Source: Minisyncoccota bacterium
GTDB lineage: Bacteria; Patescibacteriota; Minisyncoccia; Phycocordibacterales; CAIJYI01
Reading direction: 5' to 3'
DNA: 19,980 bases
NCBI GenBank assembly: GCA_023229825.1
Contig: JALNYN010000023.1
Span: forward strand, 1-19,980
Shown here: piece by piece, positions 6,316 to 13,785 of the stretch
Layout of the letters: every line of letters starts with the position of its first letter
Position numbering within the stretch: position 1 is the stretch's first letter
The notes under the pieces: generated by a model
Database searches by the model: none
Told to the model about the DNA's origin: nothing
Seen by the model: only the letters and a program-made list of their open reading frames with translations
Translations under genes and position numbers: made by a program

Positions 6316-6609
6316 ATGAACGACGAAAACAAACTTGAAGAATTGTTTAAGAAATATAATGAAGAAATGAAGTGCCATACGAGTGCTCTTAGTGAAGAAT
6401 TTCAGAGCAGACTTTCCACTGTCGCCGAGGGAGTTACTATGCTCAATGAAAAAGTTGATAGAATTGAACAAACTCAAAATTTACATACGGAAATACTGAA
6501 GTCTCACACTGAAAAAATTGATAGGATAGAAACGACCTTAGACTCACGTACAGAAGTCGACCGATCGGAATTCGTCGAACTGAAGCAAGCGGTTTTAGCT
6601 ATGTCTTAA
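6316..6609 (+). CDS. Small coiled-coil protein of unknown function
   Basis: The 97 residues are highly charged and almost entirely helical by composition. Heptad-like spacing of hydrophobic residues runs from about 18 to 95 (VAEGVTMLNEKVDRIEQ, then HTEKIDRIETTLDSR), including two similar segments EKVDRIEQT and EKIDRIETT. There is no signal peptide, membrane segment or enzyme motif. No family is recognised. It is probably an oligomerising cytoplasmic protein. It is transcribed alone, from a leaderless-type promoter, and shares a terminator with convergent ddl. Confidence 0.7.
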   Translation: MNDENKLEELFKKYNEEMKCHTSALSEEFQSRLSTVAEGVTMLNEKVDRIEQTQNLHTEILKSHTEKIDRIETTLDSRTEVDRSEFVELKQAVLAMS

Positions 6610-6636
6610 TTTCCGACGCTCCGGCACAAATAATGT

Positions 6637-6668
6637 AAATAAAAAACCGCGCTCGGCGGTTTTTATTT
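6637..6668. terminator. Bidirectional terminator shared with ddl
   Basis: The stem AAATAAAAAACCGC (6637-6650) pairs with GCGGTTTTTATTT (6656-6668), loop GCTCG. It covers the ddl stop codon (6663-6665) and serves both convergent genes. Confidence 0.85.
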
Positions 6669-7676
6669 CATTGCGAGAGTAACCACGTGGTCTAAGAATT
6701 CCGGCAAGTTCGATCCCACCGCGTGCAGCGATTTCGGGAGCAATGATTCACCGGTCAATCCGGGGAGCGTGTTGGTTTCCAAAATATAGATCCCGTCTTT
6801 TCCCAGTATGAAGTCGGAACGGGAATAATGGCGAAGTCCGAGAGCTTTGTGAGCTAGCTTTGCCATGTTCTGCAAAGTGGCACTTTCTTGTCTTGAAAAA
6901 TTCCCCGGGCAGACCTCATGACTGGTTCCCCCATACTTGGATTCGAAATCGAAAAAAGATTTGTGGGCGGGAGGACGGATCTCCACCGGAAGCAATGAAT
7001 AATGTTCCCGACCTCGGAATGAATCGATCACCCCGCAAGTCGCTTCTTTACCTGCAATGAATTCCTCAAATATGATATCCGTTCCTATGAGCTGTGCCGA
7101 ACCACTGTCCGTTTTAGCAAACTGTTCGATCACGTAAAGCAACTCCTTGGCGTTGCGTACGATGAAAGTTCCGACGGAAGATCCGCCTGAAACCGGTTTT
7201 GCCACGAGAGGCAGAGGAACGACCCCTAAAATTTCAAAAACGAGAAACTGAAGTGCTGCGTCATCTTCCAGATCCGTGCGCATCCGTTCTGTGGAGACGA
7301 CAGCATGGATAGCCGTTTTTAAACCGTGTTTGCGGAAAATTTCTTTCGAGAGAGTTTTGTTCATTCCGAGAGCGGAAGGCAGTGCGCGCGATCCGGTAAA
7401 CGGAATGCTGAAATGTTCGAATAGCCTCTGGACTTTTCCATCTTCTCCGTATTCTCCATGAAGAGCGTTAAAGACCACATCCACGCGACGGGAAACTTTT
7501 GGCAGATCTGTCGGACGTCCGCCGATATGCCACGTGCCGTCTTTGGTGATAAGAATATCAACCGGAAAATACTTATGTTCCGGCAGATGCCGCAAAACAG
7601 AATCGCCCGTCTTGAGCGACACTTCATATTCGGAGCTCGTGCCTCCGCGCAAAACGCCGACGCGAATTTTCTCCAT
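6663..7676 (-). CDS. ddl: D-alanine--D-alanine ligase
   Basis: The enzyme joins two D-alanines with ATP in the cytoplasm, giving the dipeptide end of peptidoglycan precursors. The 337 residues are the usual length. Motifs are GGTSSEYEVS (11-20; E16 contacts the first D-Ala), HGEYGEDG (73-80), the ATP-grasp KPVSGGSSVGT (160-170), FEEF (203-206), FDFESKYGG (242-250; Y248 matches the E. coli DdlB tyrosine typical of D-Ala rather than D-lactate ligases), RSDF (286-289; metal D288) and ETNTLPGLT (300-308; metal ligands E300 and N302). The gene is a single unit. TATTAT ends 7 bases before the ATG, so the mRNA is probably leaderless. It shows the cell makes, or at least remodels, a peptidoglycan wall. 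Confidence 0.95.
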   Translation of the reverse strand: MEKIRVGVLRGGTSSEYEVSLKTGDSVLRHLPEHKYFPVDILITKDGTWHIGGRPTDLPKVSRRVDVVFNALHGEYGEDGKVQRLFEHFSIPFTGSRALPSALGMNKTLSKEIFRKHGLKTAIHAVVSTERMRTDLEDDAALQFLVFEILGVVPLPLVAKPVSGGSSVGTFIVRNAKELLYVIEQFAKTDSGSAQLIGTDIIFEEFIAGKEATCGVIDSFRGREHYSLLPVEIRPPAHKSFFDFESKYGGTSHEVCPGNFSRQESATLQNMAKLAHKALGLRHYSRSDFILGKDGIYILETNTLPGLTGESLLPKSLHAVGSNLPEFLDHVVTLAMK

Positions 7677-7683
7677 ATGTAAT

Positions 7684-7689
7684 ATAATA
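7684..7689 (-). promoter_or_regulatory. -10 box placed for leaderless ddl mRNA
   Basis: On the minus strand TATTAT (7689-7684) is followed by 7 bases and ATG 7676. No clear -35 box or Shine-Dalgarno sequence is seen. Confidence 0.5.
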
Positions 7690-7764
7690 TCATGATTGTG
7701 AAAAATAGTTGCGTGGATAAATGAAGATCACCGATTACGTACTTAAGGATATGACGAACGACTA

Positions 7765-7806
7765 TAAAAAAGGACGAAGCAAAAAGCTTCGTCCTCTATT
7801 TTTTTA
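7765..7806 (-). terminator. Terminator of the Cys-rich gene pair
   Basis: AGGACGAAGC (7771-7780) pairs perfectly with GCTTCGTCCT (7786-7795). On the minus strand the stem is followed by a T-run (7770-7765). An A/T run on the other side also allows weak action on the plus strand. Confidence 0.85.
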
Positions 7807-8046
7807 TAACGTCATGCCAAACTTTTTACGTAGGCGTTTATATACCTTTATTCCAACTTCCCCATCTGTTACAGTAATCCAATTTTTACATACGGGGCAT
7901 ATAATATATAGAGTACCCCTAAGCAAAGACCCCTCCCAAACACATCCACACGATTTTACCTCTTTTCCATAAAAACCGAGAGTACTCTCGCAATCCTTGC
8001 ATTTTATCTCGTATGGCGGTTTTTTCAAATTAAGTACTTGAACCAT
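7804..8046 (-). CDS. Small zinc-ribbon-like protein, second gene of a pair
   Basis: The 80 residues hold CKDC (C16, C19), CGC (C33, C35) and CPVC (C50, C53), a spacing suited to a zinc ribbon. The C-terminus is basic (KVYKRLRKKFG, 67-77), which suggests nucleic-acid or ribosome contact. No named family is recognised. It begins 3 bases after the stop of the upstream gene. The site GAGGAG, 8 bases before the ATG, lies inside the end of that gene, so the two are probably translated together. The terminator hairpin follows the stop. Confidence 0.75.
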   Translation of the reverse strand: MVQVLNLKKPPYEIKCKDCESTLGFYGKEVKSCGCVWEGSLLRGTLYIICPVCKNWITVTDGEVGIKVYKRLRKKFGMTL

Positions 8047-8049
8047 CTT

Positions 8050-8286
8050 CTATCTCCTCGTTTTTGCTTCGTTTTTCATTTCTTCGGAAACGATTCCCGC
8101 GACATTGGGATGATCGTCGCATTTCGGACATACAACCCAAAATCTATCGACTTTAACCTTTTCTTTGATCGCCGTATCGGTTGAATATCTATCCTGCCGA
8201 TAATGAATTTTTTCAACGGTGATTTTTATGGTTTTTCCGCATTTGCACAACACGGAACATTTCTGATTTTTAACTTTTGCACCCAT
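8050..8286 (-). CDS. Small Cys-rich zinc-finger-like protein, first gene of a pair
   Basis: The 78-residue form has C10, C14 and C16 (SVLCKCG) and C53, C56 (VVCPKC), likely zinc ligands, followed by DDHPNV. It has no signal peptide or membrane helix. The frame opens earlier at ATG 8331, but a TTGACA-17-TACGAT promoter would start transcription near 8313, inside that longer frame. ATG 8286 follows an AAGGA ribosome site, so it is taken as the start. The pairing with a second Cys-rich protein suggests a joint task. No family is recognised. Confidence 0.75.
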   Translation of the reverse strand: MGAKVKNQKCSVLCKCGKTIKITVEKIHYRQDRYSTDTAIKEKVKVDRFWVVCPKCDDHPNVAGIVSEEMKNEAKTRR

Positions 8287-8319
8287 TTTCTTTTCCTTCT
8301 GAAAAAATCTCTGATTCTT

Positions 8320-8348
8320 ATCGTACTTCATATTATTTATTATGTCAA
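8320..8348 (-). promoter_or_regulatory. Promoter that sets the start of the Cys-rich gene pair
   Basis: On the minus strand TTGACA (8348-8343) and TACGAT (8325-8320) are exactly 17 bases apart. The predicted start near 8313 lies downstream of ATG 8331 and upstream of ATG 8286. Confidence 0.65.
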
Positions 8349-8377
8349 GTTACTTTTCGGGGGTAACTCACTACTGT

Positions 8378-8460
8378 CCCACCGTCATTCCCTTGAAAAA
8401 GGGAATCCAGAGTAAGATCTGTAAACTCTGGATTCCCGCCTCCGCGGGAATGACTGTGGG
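8378..8460. repeat. Compact nested inverted-repeat element (MITE or dRS3-like)
   Basis: The outer arms 8378-8392 and 8446-8460 are inverted repeats with one mismatch (core GTCATTCCC/GGGAATGAC). The inner arms 8401-8413 and 8425-8437 (GGGAATCCAGAGT/ACTCTGGATTCCC) are perfect. Each side therefore contains ATTCCC-N8-GGGAAT, the pattern of the neisserial dRS3 repeat. No clear target-site duplication or open frame is present. Other copies would be expected elsewhere in the genome. Confidence 0.75.
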
Positions 8461-8520
8461 CGGATACTTGTTTCGTTTTCTCAGTAACTTGTCTCGCTGG
8501 TGAAATAGGAAAAGAGGGAT

Positions 8521-8526
8521 TATAAT
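8521..8526 (+). promoter_or_regulatory. -10 box placed for a leaderless deacetylase mRNA
   Basis: TATAAT (8521-8526) ends 7 bases before ATG 8534. A nearer ATG at 8527 is out of frame. No good -35 box is seen at the usual distance. Confidence 0.55.
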
Positions 8527-8533
8527 ATGAACT

Positions 8534-9199
8534 ATGAACAAACTGTACGCGTTTATTTTTTCAATTCCCGGCGCCGGCTGGCTTAAGACCAGGCTCTCGC
8601 ATGTATATGCGCGGTTATTTATCGGTCCGACAGAGGAAGAAAAGTTTTCGCATAATCTTACTCATCGGTTACTGCTTACTTTTGATGATTTCGGAGACGA
8701 GCAGCAAATTCATTCTATCTTAGATATTCTTTCAAAATTTCAGATAAAGGCGGCATTTTTTCTGGTCGGTGAATGGGCAAAAAAAAATCCGAACCTCGTA
8801 TCACAGATTCGAAACAACGGTCACTGGGTGGGAAATCATTCCTTTTCGCATAAAAAACTCACTTCCCTTTCCGAAGCCGATCTAAAAAAAGAAATTCTCG
8901 GAGGCGGCATCGAGAGTGCCCTGCTTCGTCCGCCTTACGGAGCGTATAACAAAAAGATCCGCGAGATCGCGGAAAGCCTTGGAAAGAAAATTTGCTACTG
9001 GTCGATCGACAGTGATGACTGGCGCGGACTGCCGACACGGATAATAGCCGACAGAGTTTTAAGCGAACTTCACCCGGGAGCCTGCGTACTGATGCATGTA
9101 AATGGTTTGCACACGGCCGACGCCTTGCCTCTCATTATCCAAGGAGCAAGAGATCGGGGTTTTGAATTTTGCTTTGCCGGCAACGAATTGGATGTGTGA
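8534..9199 (+). CDS. Polysaccharide deacetylase (NodB homology, CE4 type)
   Basis: The family removes N- or O-acetyl groups from sugar polymers such as peptidoglycan, chitin-like chains or PNAG with a metal ion. The five NodB motifs are present in the 221 residues: TFDDFGD (49-55; D51 base, D52 metal), HSFSH (102-106; both metal histidines), RPPYG (132-136), DSDDW (159-163) and LMHVN (186-190; H188). An N-terminal stretch (about 4-16) is mildly hydrophobic but not a clear signal peptide, so export is uncertain. The gene converges on the polysaccharide operon, its stop lying 3 bases from the GH6 stop, which suggests it modifies that operon's product. Peptidoglycan is the main alternative substrate. 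Confidence 0.88.
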   Translation: MNKLYAFIFSIPGAGWLKTRLSHVYARLFIGPTEEEKFSHNLTHRLLLTFDDFGDEQQIHSILDILSKFQIKAAFFLVGEWAKKNPNLVSQIRNNGHWVGNHSFSHKKLTSLSEADLKKEILGGGIESALLRPPYGAYNKKIREIAESLGKKICYWSIDSDDWRGLPTRIIADRVLSELHPGACVLMHVNGLHTADALPLIIQGARDRGFEFCFAGNELDV

Positions 9200-9202
9200 T
9201 CA

Positions 9203-10471
9203 CTAACGGTTTCTAATAAGTTCGAGCGCGTAGTCTTTCCAAAAAATTCCTTCCTCGGGACCGCCATTACAATCGCCGTCGGACTCTCCCGGAATTTTTA
9301 TCCATAAATAAGCATCGGCAAGTTCATGCCCGGTATTTCCGGTAGGATTTTCACCGAGAGCCCTTCGGCGAGGATTACACCATTCGTTGTTTTCGTCGGG
9401 TCCGTTTCCGTTTCTGCTCGTGTCGATGACGAACGGAGTTTTTCCGATGAAACTAGATATCTCCATTCCGTACACAATGTTGTCTTCCGTTCTCGTGAAG
9501 TTGGAGACATTAAGAGATATTCCGTTTGCTTCGCCAATGTGTGCAGAGACCAGCCTTTCAGACATTTCTTTTGCCGGGACCCATCCGGAATGTCCGGCAT
9601 CAATGTATACATGAAGGTTGGCATCCTTATTTTTTAATATTGAAACTGCTCGGCCGATAATGTTTGTCTCCGCGGGATCTTCATATATGCAGCTTTTATA
9701 AGACAGCGCATCGGGTTCAAGAATGACGATCGCCGTTCCTCCGCCGATATTTCGTCTGAATTCAAGAAGCCATGCGAAATAATCTTTTGTCATTTCATTC
9801 CATTCGGAAGTCGTTTTTTTTCCGCACGGAAAGAGCGAGGCATAATATATGACAAAAACGGGGGTAGCTTGCGACACATTTGCTTCTTTCATGACTTCTT
9901 TTATTTCTTCGGCGGTATTTTCTCCCGCGCCAAGCCATACCGCGCGAGGCTGATTCCGGATCTCCGAGATCTCGGGCGCTTCGCCGTTTTGAATAAGCCT
10001 GTCCATTTCGCCGTGATCGGGAACATAGAATTTTGCTCCGAAAAAAGGACCGGATGCCCTGGTTGTTTTCTGTGAAATGTCGATCGCTTTTTTGGTTATT
10101 TCATCACCGCGCGTTGCGATGAATGTGACGCCGTTATTTCCCGCCGGCAGGGTCGCCGAATAAAACGCGTTTCCGTTTTTCTGAACAAGAGATACAGCTC
10201 TATCGTTGGACAGCGCAAACATTTCATATGTTTTATCTTTCCAAGAATTGTCGAAAGCGAAAACTCGCCGCTTTCCGTCTTGATCCGTATATTCATAGGT
10301 CACGATGTCAGTCGAAACTTCCGTTTTTCCGGAATTCTGAATATGCTTCACGTACTCAAAAGTCGCGAATCCTCGCAGGCTGAAAATAATGATCGCGGCA
10401 AAAAGACACAACAAAAGCGTTATCAGCAGTTTATTTCGCATTGATGTCGTTTTTATAATGTTTCGGGTCAT
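9203..10471 (-). CDS. Membrane-anchored glycoside hydrolase family 6 protein lacking the usual catalytic acid
   Basis: GH6 enzymes are inverting beta-1,4-glucanases. The 422 residues have a membrane anchor (about 13-31), a beta-rich domain (about 50-135) and a GH6 domain (about 140-420). Diagnostic strings are QPRAVWLG (174-181), ILEPDAL (250-256), YIDAGHSGW (289-297), LNVSNF (320-325), VIDTSRNGNGP (348-358; D350 matches the catalytic base region), WCNPRRRALGENPT (364-377) and WIKIPGESDGDC (390-401). In the family YNxPGRDCG holds the catalytic acid; here it reads YYASLFPCG, with P215 in its place. The gene overlaps the upstream stop by ATGA; M11 is another start. Position in the operon suggests trimming, editing or binding of a nascent beta-glucan. 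Confidence 0.9.
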   Translation of the reverse strand: MTRNIIKTTSMRNKLLITLLLCLFAAIIIFSLRGFATFEYVKHIQNSGKTEVSTDIVTYEYTDQDGKRRVFAFDNSWKDKTYEMFALSNDRAVSLVQKNGNAFYSATLPAGNNGVTFIATRGDEITKKAIDISQKTTRASGPFFGAKFYVPDHGEMDRLIQNGEAPEISEIRNQPRAVWLGAGENTAEEIKEVMKEANVSQATPVFVIYYASLFPCGKKTTSEWNEMTKDYFAWLLEFRRNIGGGTAIVILEPDALSYKSCIYEDPAETNIIGRAVSILKNKDANLHVYIDAGHSGWVPAKEMSERLVSAHIGEANGISLNVSNFTRTEDNIVYGMEISSFIGKTPFVIDTSRNGNGPDENNEWCNPRRRALGENPTGNTGHELADAYLWIKIPGESDGDCNGGPEEGIFWKDYALELIRNR

Positions 10472-13400
10472 TTTATTATATCTTCAAAGAATTTTTTATA
10501 CTGAAGGGCAACAGCATCCCAGGTAAATACCCGTGAAAACTCTCTTCCCTTTCGTCCCATTTCTTCAGCATTTTTGGAATTCACGAGAAGCCATTCCACT
10601 TCGTCGGAAAAGGCAGCGATCTCATAGGGCGCAGCCTTCCGAATGGCGCCATTTGGAATCCAACCCAGTCCGGGTATATCAAAAACAACGGTGGGAATAC
10701 CTGCCGCCAGCGCTTCAAGCACCGATATGCCGAATGTTTCAAAACGCGACGCATGCACGAACACCGTCGCTTCGGAAAGAAGCGCGAGTTTTGCTTCACC
10801 CGAAACATTGCCAAGGAAATCCACATGGTCTCCGATCCCATACATTTCGATCACGCGTATAGCAGCTTCGATATCAGATAACGTCCCGGTACCCGCAAGG
10901 ATAAGCCGAGCATCCGGAAACCTGAGCAGAATTTTTGAAAACGCGCCGAAAAGAAAATCCAATCCCTTTGAATGCATGTCTATTCTTCCCATAAATACTA
11001 TCTTTGGAAAATTCATCGGCCGCCGTTCCAAAGAAAGAAGTTCATTATTGAAACCGTTCGTTATGATGCGTATTTCTGCCTCCGAATTCATTTCGGATGC
11101 CTTCATTTTTTGCATTTCCGATAATACGGCAAGATTGCGATGATGTTTCACTCCCCAGCGTTCAATGATATCGAAAGGAAGATGATATTTTTCTCGCATC
11201 TCGACCCCATTAAAAAAGTGCGTCGCCCCGATAATGGGTTTTTTGGAAAATAGCGGGAGAAAGGCGGTTGAGATCGGACCGGTAAATCCTTCGACCCATG
11301 CATCGTAATGAAGAATCTTTGCATACCACGGCAGAAGAAAAAGATACATGATCTGCATGATCTTCAGACCGCCGAACCAAATTCCAATATGAACGTATTC
11401 CACGCCGTCGATCACGTGATTTTTTCGGCCGCCGATCTTCGATGTTATCACTTTTATATGATATGAGGATACCAAGCGCTTGGCCGTCTCATGCACGGCA
11501 ATCTCCGTACCTGCCGGGGCATCTTGATCATAATCGCCAAAAGAAGAGAATATGATGGTTTTCTTTTTATCTTCGCCTGTTGCCGTTTCGTTTTCACTGC
11601 GGACATTTTTTGTCGTTTCGGAAACATGGAAGGCTGCAAGTGTCTCTTTCGGCTGTCGGTCGGACCAAAACTGCATAAGAATATGAAGCATAACATATGC
11701 GGGCAAATGGAACGGGTCGTGCAAAAAAGCAGATACGGCTTCCCGAAGAATAGTTCCGATGGGCAGGTGTCTTTCCCCCTGTATCATCTCTGTGGAAAAT
11801 TCATCTCCATCCGCGTGCTTCCTTTGTGTTCGGAATATGCGAAGCGCATATTTCTTGTAATCAGAGAAGGTATCGGGGAGTTTAAAAAGCGCTCGCGCTT
11901 CTTCCGCAAAGCGGTATTTCATCCCCCGGGCAACGCAAAAGAAATAGGAATACTGGTCTTCACCTGCGGAAATTTCGGGAAAAGTCATGGCGGTATAATA
12001 CTTTCGCGAAAACGCCCGCATCCCGCCGAGGCAGGTATAGAGATTGTTCCCCGAACGGTAATTTCTGTACACGGAAAACTTAAAACGGAAACCGGCAACA
12101 AGCACTTTTTCGATGAAGGTTTTACCGCGCAAGGGAGTAAGGGATCCTGACGTCAGATCCGCATTCTCCCTCCAGATCGGCGCCATAAGCTTTGCGAGAG
12201 TGACGTTATTTTCAAGAATGATATCTCCGTCCAAAATGACGAGAATGTCACTTGAAGTTTCCTTTAATATCTGATTCTGACGATAATTTTTCCCGCGATT
12301 GACCGGATCGTCGATGACAAAAACACCGCGGTTTTCATATGCGCGAGCGATCCGAACCGTTCCGTCTTTACTCCCGTCAGAAGCGACAATGATCTTTTCG
12401 ATGCGAAAACCCGCTGTTTCCTGCCGTAAGATCTCTTCGATAAGATGACCAATGTTCCTTTCTTCGTTATATGCGGGAATGCCGATGGTGACTGACCGGA
12501 TTCCATCGGTCGGGATAAGTGCCGCTTGCGATCCGACGTTCATCTCCATCTTTCCTTCGTTCCTGACATATTTTATGGTATAGGAAACATGGAGAATGAT
12601 GATAACAATAAAGTTGATCGCGGAAACAGAGAATAATATGCCGACAACATCGGCGAGCGTTTTATGAGAAACAAACAAGCCGGCAACGAGAACGAACGAG
12701 GAGATGATCGATATCACGGAAAAAACATATTCTTTTCGTGCAAGATGATACATCACATAAAGGCTGGAGAGTGTGAAGGCTGCGATAGCCAGCGTATAAA
12801 GAGGAAGCAGTGGGATCACGAGAGCCGCTTTTTCTCCAAAAAGAAGGTTCATAAACGATCCGCCAAAGATCAGGAAAAAAAGTGCGGCGCCTAAAGTGAG
12901 AATATAGCTTCCGATGAACAAAAATCGAATGAACGGACGTGCGTTCAGATCTCCGGATTTCTCCCTAATGACAAGCGGGATCATGAAAGCTGAAAGAAGG
13001 TTGCCAAAAAAGAAAAGCATTTTACCGGAGAGCGCGAGGAGTGCGTAAGAACCGGCCATGTCCGGCTCAAAAAATCCTTTTACCAAAAGAATATCAACCG
13101 AAAGAAAAACCATGGTTGAAAGCCCTGCGATCAGAGTGTAATTAAAGAACCGCATCGGAAAATCACCTTGTCCACCTTCCTTGATCTGTGACGAACGGGA
13201 GAAAATGATAAAAACATAAATCGCGGCGAACGATATCGGAAGCGAGAGATAGGCGGCTTCCGACACTCCGATCCAAATAATGATGAGTGCGGCAATGAAT
13301 TTTATTATGGTCTCTCCGATAAACAACACACCAAGGCGGCCAAAAGACAGTGATTCTTGAAGCACGCCTTTCCCGACCGCGATCACTGTTCCAAAAAAGA

Positions 13401-13785
13401 ACACGGGTGTGAACAGAATAATTGGGAACACACTCTTAATGTTGAACGCGCGGGCGAGAGTCGGAGATGCAAGAACCCAGAGTATGGAAAATAGAAATGA
13501 GACAAAAATCAGCGAATGCATTGATCTTTTTCGCAACGATCCGGGATCGGCAAGAGAATGATTTACCGCATTGGAAACAGCGGTAAAGAATATTCCCGCG
13601 ATATAAAGGATACTGGTAAAGAATGCGAACAGAGCATAATCGGCAGAGGAAAGCTCTCGTCCCAGATAGAGATTAAAGAGAAAATTCAAAATATTTCCGA
13701 TCATTCCAGCCGCCAAAAAAATGGTGCTCCGAGATACGGCGCGTTTTAGTATATCAGCGGAAAAGAATCGTGCAGTGAATTTCAT
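10468..13785 (-). CDS. Triple fusion: MOP-family flippase, GT2 and GT4 glycosyltransferases
   Basis: The 1105 residues form one uninterrupted frame with three parts. Residues 1-405 contain about twelve membrane helices and resemble Wzx-type flippases that move lipid-linked sugars outward. Residues 430-720 are a GT2 domain: IGIPAYNEERN (434-444), VASDGSKDGT (467-476), DGD (519-521) and AGED (607-610). Residues 742-1105 are a GT-B/GT4 domain: GTEIAVHETAKR, GRIDMHSKGLD (933-943), AGTGTLSDIE and the ExxxxxxxE pair E1016/E1024. These activities are normally separate proteins. Fusion would hold sugar transfer and flipping together on the inner face of the membrane. Substrates cannot be read from the sequence. 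It overlaps its neighbours by 4 bases (ATGA) on both sides. Confidence 0.88.
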   Translation of the reverse strand: MKFTARFFSADILKRAVSRSTIFLAAGMIGNILNFLFNLYLGRELSSADYALFAFFTSILYIAGIFFTAVSNAVNHSLADPGSLRKRSMHSLIFVSFLFSILWVLASPTLARAFNIKSVFPIILFTPVFFFGTVIAVGKGVLQESLSFGRLGVLFIGETIIKFIAALIIIWIGVSEAAYLSLPISFAAIYVFIIFSRSSQIKEGGQGDFPMRFFNYTLIAGLSTMVFLSVDILLVKGFFEPDMAGSYALLALSGKMLFFFGNLLSAFMIPLVIREKSGDLNARPFIRFLFIGSYILTLGAALFFLIFGGSFMNLLFGEKAALVIPLLPLYTLAIAAFTLSSLYVMYHLARKEYVFSVISIISSFVLVAGLFVSHKTLADVVGILFSVSAINFIVIIILHVSYTIKYVRNEGKMEMNVGSQAALIPTDGIRSVTIGIPAYNEERNIGHLIEEILRQETAGFRIEKIIVASDGSKDGTVRIARAYENRGVFVIDDPVNRGKNYRQNQILKETSSDILVILDGDIILENNVTLAKLMAPIWRENADLTSGSLTPLRGKTFIEKVLVAGFRFKFSVYRNYRSGNNLYTCLGGMRAFSRKYYTAMTFPEISAGEDQYSYFFCVARGMKYRFAEEARALFKLPDTFSDYKKYALRIFRTQRKHADGDEFSTEMIQGERHLPIGTILREAVSAFLHDPFHLPAYVMLHILMQFWSDRQPKETLAAFHVSETTKNVRSENETATGEDKKKTIIFSSFGDYDQDAPAGTEIAVHETAKRLVSSYHIKVITSKIGGRKNHVIDGVEYVHIGIWFGGLKIMQIMYLFLLPWYAKILHYDAWVEGFTGPISTAFLPLFSKKPIIGATHFFNGVEMREKYHLPFDIIERWGVKHHRNLAVLSEMQKMKASEMNSEAEIRIITNGFNNELLSLERRPMNFPKIVFMGRIDMHSKGLDFLFGAFSKILLRFPDARLILAGTGTLSDIEAAIRVIEMYGIGDHVDFLGNVSGEAKLALLSEATVFVHASRFETFGISVLEALAAGIPTVVFDIPGLGWIPNGAIRKAAPYEIAAFSDEVEWLLVNSKNAEEMGRKGREFSRVFTWDAVALQYKKFFEDIIK

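Noticed and set aside
7721..7972. Plus-strand 83-codon frame beginning MKITDYVLKDMTND
   Set aside because: It runs through the terminator hairpin and then antisense through the Cys-rich gene; no ribosome site or promoter is convincing.
8378..8460. Possible CRISPR array
   Set aside because: Only two palindromic units in nested inverted orientation, no regular direct repeats or spacers, and no cas genes.
9197..9199. TGA read as glycine (code 25, as in Gracilibacteria)
   Set aside because: Gene ends at TGA fit family lengths, ATGA overlaps make sense only with TGA as stop, and no in-frame TGA occurs inside conserved domains.
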